DNA of 8,425 nucleotides from Holophagaceae bacterium. GTDB lineage: Bacteria; Acidobacteriota; Holophagae; Holophagales; Holophagaceae. Within the stretch, counting starts at the first letter, position 1, and every line of letters starts with the position of its first letter. The stretch lies in contig JANXQX010000157.1 in NCBI GenBank assembly GCA_025353305.1, positions 1 to 8,425 on the forward strand. The letters are read 5' to 3'. The notes beneath the pieces are model-generated. The model saw nothing but the letters and a program-made list of their open reading frames with translations. It had not been told where the DNA came from and did no database searches. The position numbers and the translations under genes are program-made. Shown piece by piece: positions 8,032 through 8,425 of the stretch.

Positions 8032-8082
8032 GGATCACGTAACTCGTCGCCCCTGAATAACCCATAGGCCAAGCATTTACAT

Positions 8083-8111
8083 ATATTAGCGGGAACTATC
8101 ATGCTATAAAA
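8083..8111 (-). promoter_or_regulatory. Weak candidate promoter of the macroglobulin-ankyrin operon
   Basis: Reading the minus strand, TAATAT at 8088-8083 resembles a -10 box and lies in the most AT-rich stretch of the window. It would start a transcript about 55 bases before the GTG at 8020. At 17 bases spacing the -35 position holds TTTTAT, a poor match, so the call rests on composition and position only. The spacer from 8032 to 8284 shows no other clear regulatory site. Confidence 0.2.
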
Positions 8112-8284
8112 ACCACCAGATAGTGGGGCATCTCCAATCCACTCGGCTGACTTCTGCACGTCCAGTGGGTGCCCTAGGCCAGTTGTGCTGTTGATGTTGG
8201 TAGATATTTTTTCGATCGCTTCCTCGAGGAGTGGGTCTATTGAATGCTCCTGGTTCCTGAAACGAATGGTGTGTTCAGTAAGGT

Positions 8285-8425
8285 TCAAACACTCGTAACT
8301 TCATCAGTGGAAACATTGATGATCTCGACCGAATTTGCTTGGTCGGTGCGCAGCCACTGAAGGTCCAGGAAGTCCCTCGCCGTTTGTTCCGATTCGGCTT
8401 CGATGTTCAGGGCGATGGCCACTCT
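8285..8425 (-). CDS. C-terminal fragment of an unidentified small protein
   Basis: A minus-strand frame is open from the window edge to TGA at 8287-8285, giving 46 residues. Most third codon positions in its upstream part are G or C (gtg gcc atc gcc ctg aac atc), as in the neighbouring real genes. The pattern is strand-helix-strand: RVAIALNIEAES, then an amphipathic helix EQTARDFLDLQWLRTD, then VEIINVSTDEV. This resembles the C-terminal half of small ferredoxin-like-fold proteins that end in an EAES/helix/strand arrangement, but I cannot name a family. It lies about 265 bases upstream of the macroglobulin start on the same strand and need not be in the same operon. Its own start is outside the window. 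Confidence 0.5.
   Translation of the reverse strand, partial: RVAIALNIEAESEQTARDFLDLQWLRTDQANSVEIINVSTDEVTSV

Noticed and set aside
7184..8056. Plus-strand open frame of 290 codons opposite the macroglobulin N-terminus
   Set aside because: Antisense to the signal peptide and the first MG domains; its repeats (LELHLGLNLRLHL) merely mirror the QVQ-coding repeat.
8018..8065. ATG at 8065 as the macroglobulin start
   Set aside because: There is no ribosome site before it, and it adds 15 residues ahead of an already long signal-peptide n-region; GTG at 8020 has AGGGAGG upstream.
8108..8126. CCAC/GTGG hairpin followed by five T on the minus strand, a possible terminator for the upstream small gene
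   Set aside because: The stem is only 4 base pairs with a 6-base loop, too weak to call.
7986..8288. A 100-codon minus-strand frame with TTG start, beginning over the TGA of the upstream fragment and running past the macroglobulin start
   Set aside because: It has no clear ribosome site, shares 35 bases with the macroglobulin coding region in another frame, covers that gene's ribosome site, and its middle is AT-rich with mixed third positions. A small coupled gene cannot be fully excluded.

Overview
The window holds a two-gene minus-strand operon that fills almost the whole sequence. It encodes an exported, thioester-type bacterial alpha-2-macroglobulin (3041-8020) and, with a 4-base ATGA overlap, a very large exported ankyrin-repeat protein (171-3044). 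On the left, a plus-strand tyrosine recombinase (site-specific integrase) enters the window and ends at 144, converging on the ankyrin gene. On the right, a fragment of an unidentified small protein (8285-8425, minus strand) precedes a short, more AT-rich spacer that should carry the operon promoter.

The most informative short stretch is 134-163. It reads as the anticodon stem-loop, variable region and start of the T arm of an initiator tRNA (tRNA-fMet, CAT anticodon, the initiator-specific GGG/CCC stem). The integrase stop codon lies inside this tRNA anticodon loop. That is the layout of an attachment site used by a tRNA-targeting integrase. The rest of the tRNA 3' end is absent to the right of the match and the ankyrin gene ends 7 bases away. 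The macroglobulin/ankyrin operon therefore sits directly against the att-like site and may be cargo of an integrative element.

Organism: base composition looks GC-rich (roughly 60% by eye). Both large proteins have Sec signal peptides, and bacterial alpha-2-macroglobulins are periplasmic in diderm bacteria, so a Gram-negative bacterium is likely. I cannot name the lineage with confidence; an acidobacterial or deltaproteobacterial-type genome is only a guess.

Functionally, the macroglobulin should act as a protease trap in the cell envelope: bait-region cleavage exposes a Cys-Gln thioester that covalently captures the protease. The ankyrin protein is translationally coupled to it and carries its own signal peptide, so it is probably a binding scaffold in the same compartment. 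The usual partner of such macroglobulins, penicillin-binding protein 1c, is not in the window.
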